From Paenibacillus agricola (lineage in GTDB: Bacteria > Bacillota > Bacilli > Paenibacillales > NBRC-103111), in contig NZ_JAAOIW010000002.1 of NCBI RefSeq assembly GCF_011440305.1, forward strand, positions 240,084 through 304,083: a stretch of 64,000 nucleotides of DNA, given 5' to 3'. Positions 63,850 through 64,000 of the stretch are shown here, piece by piece; positions within the stretch are counted from its first letter, which is position 1; each line of letters opens with the position of its first letter. Below the pieces are notes generated by a model that worked only from the letters and a program-made list of their open reading frames with translations, searched no databases and was not told where the DNA came from. Position numbers and translations under genes: made by a program.

Positions 63850-64000
63850 CCTCAACCCCTCCTTCGCACGCTTGACCCAGCAGCCCGAACTCCATCCAAA
63901 TTTCACGAATAATGAGATCCGTAGCAGAGAGCTGCCCGCGGATGAATTCTTGAGATTGCTCCATGCCCTGCATCTCAAGCTGCGCGGTCAAAGCCTGTTT
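63824..64000 (-). CDS. 3' end of an unidentified gene (start outside window)
   Basis: 58 codons to TAA at 63824: KQALTAQLEMQGMEQSQEFI ... SATDLIIREIWMEFGLLGQA ... VVIKTDPK. Overlaps the yitT-like start by 26 bases. Family not recognised. Confidence 0.6.
   Translation of the reverse strand, partial: KQALTAQLEMQGMEQSQEFIRGQLSATDLIIREIWMEFGLLGQACEGGVEVVIKTDPK

Overview
The window looks like chromosomal DNA of an endospore-forming, moderate-G+C Gram-positive bacterium of the Paenibacillus type. This rests on a pheS-pheT-zapA locus, a class H small acid-soluble spore protein gene, a Spo0E-like phosphatase, an SLH-anchored surface protein, a copper-amine-oxidase-type stalk domain, Amj, YitT and ROK proteins, strong GGAGG ribosome-binding sites, and frequent TTG/GTG starts. 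Species-level assignment is inference; no 16S gene is present.

Layout. 1-7.7 kb, minus strand: a Phe-specific T-box leader, pheS, pheT, then a ZapA-domain protein that runs off the left edge as a coiled coil of more than 1,100 residues built partly of 59-residue repeats. 7.7-14.8 kb: a small HTH gene behind three 11-bp repeats, a DUF5710 protein, a secreted transglutaminase-like/BIG2 protein, lipoproteins, a stalk-domain/beta-propeller protein and a J-domain membrane protein. 14.8-26 kb is an accessory, decaying zone: a GH13 amylase relic, a c-di-GMP-I riboswitch in front of a Spo0E-like gene, tRNA-Gly with an integrase relic, a frameshifted SDR with its TetR and operators, frameshifted YolD/WYL genes, a secreted-protein gene with a nonsense codon, an aldo/keto reductase relic, a Tn554-type tnpA/tnpB relic and a G+C-rich acetyltransferase of foreign appearance. 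26-38 kb: a 1,380-residue SLH surface protein, sspH, lipoproteins, signal peptidase I, an aldo/keto reductase, an MFS transporter and an EAL/degenerate-GGDEF protein. 38-45 kb: a nikR-DUF2203-copCD operon and nrdA-nrdB, whose 455-bp spacer holds paired hairpin modules and G-tracts. 45-64 kb: amidase, ROK regulator, two response-regulator genes, a CD3324-like HTH gene with an overlapping upstream micro-ORF, a possible tiny transcript, a pentapeptide-repeat protein, hydrolase, hisC, 5'-nucleotidase, a PhnD-like lipoprotein, two aldo/keto reductases, Amj, an ABC exporter and YitT.

How parts connect. Phe-tRNA starvation should control pheST through the T-box. NrdR-like boxes cover the presumed nrdAB promoter. 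Two c-di-GMP enzymes (an active-looking GGEEF protein and an EAL protein) share the window with a c-di-GMP riboswitch that reads into a Spo0E-family sporulation phosphatase, suggesting a direct c-di-GMP to sporulation link. The most unusual features are the giant ZapA/coiled-coil protein, the riboswitch-Spo0E arrangement, and the nrdA-nrdB spacer, where two hairpins with unrelated stems sit inside the same conserved flanks. Everything here is read by eye: domain calls come from motif recognition, and coordinates of RNA elements and pseudogenes are approximate at their edges.
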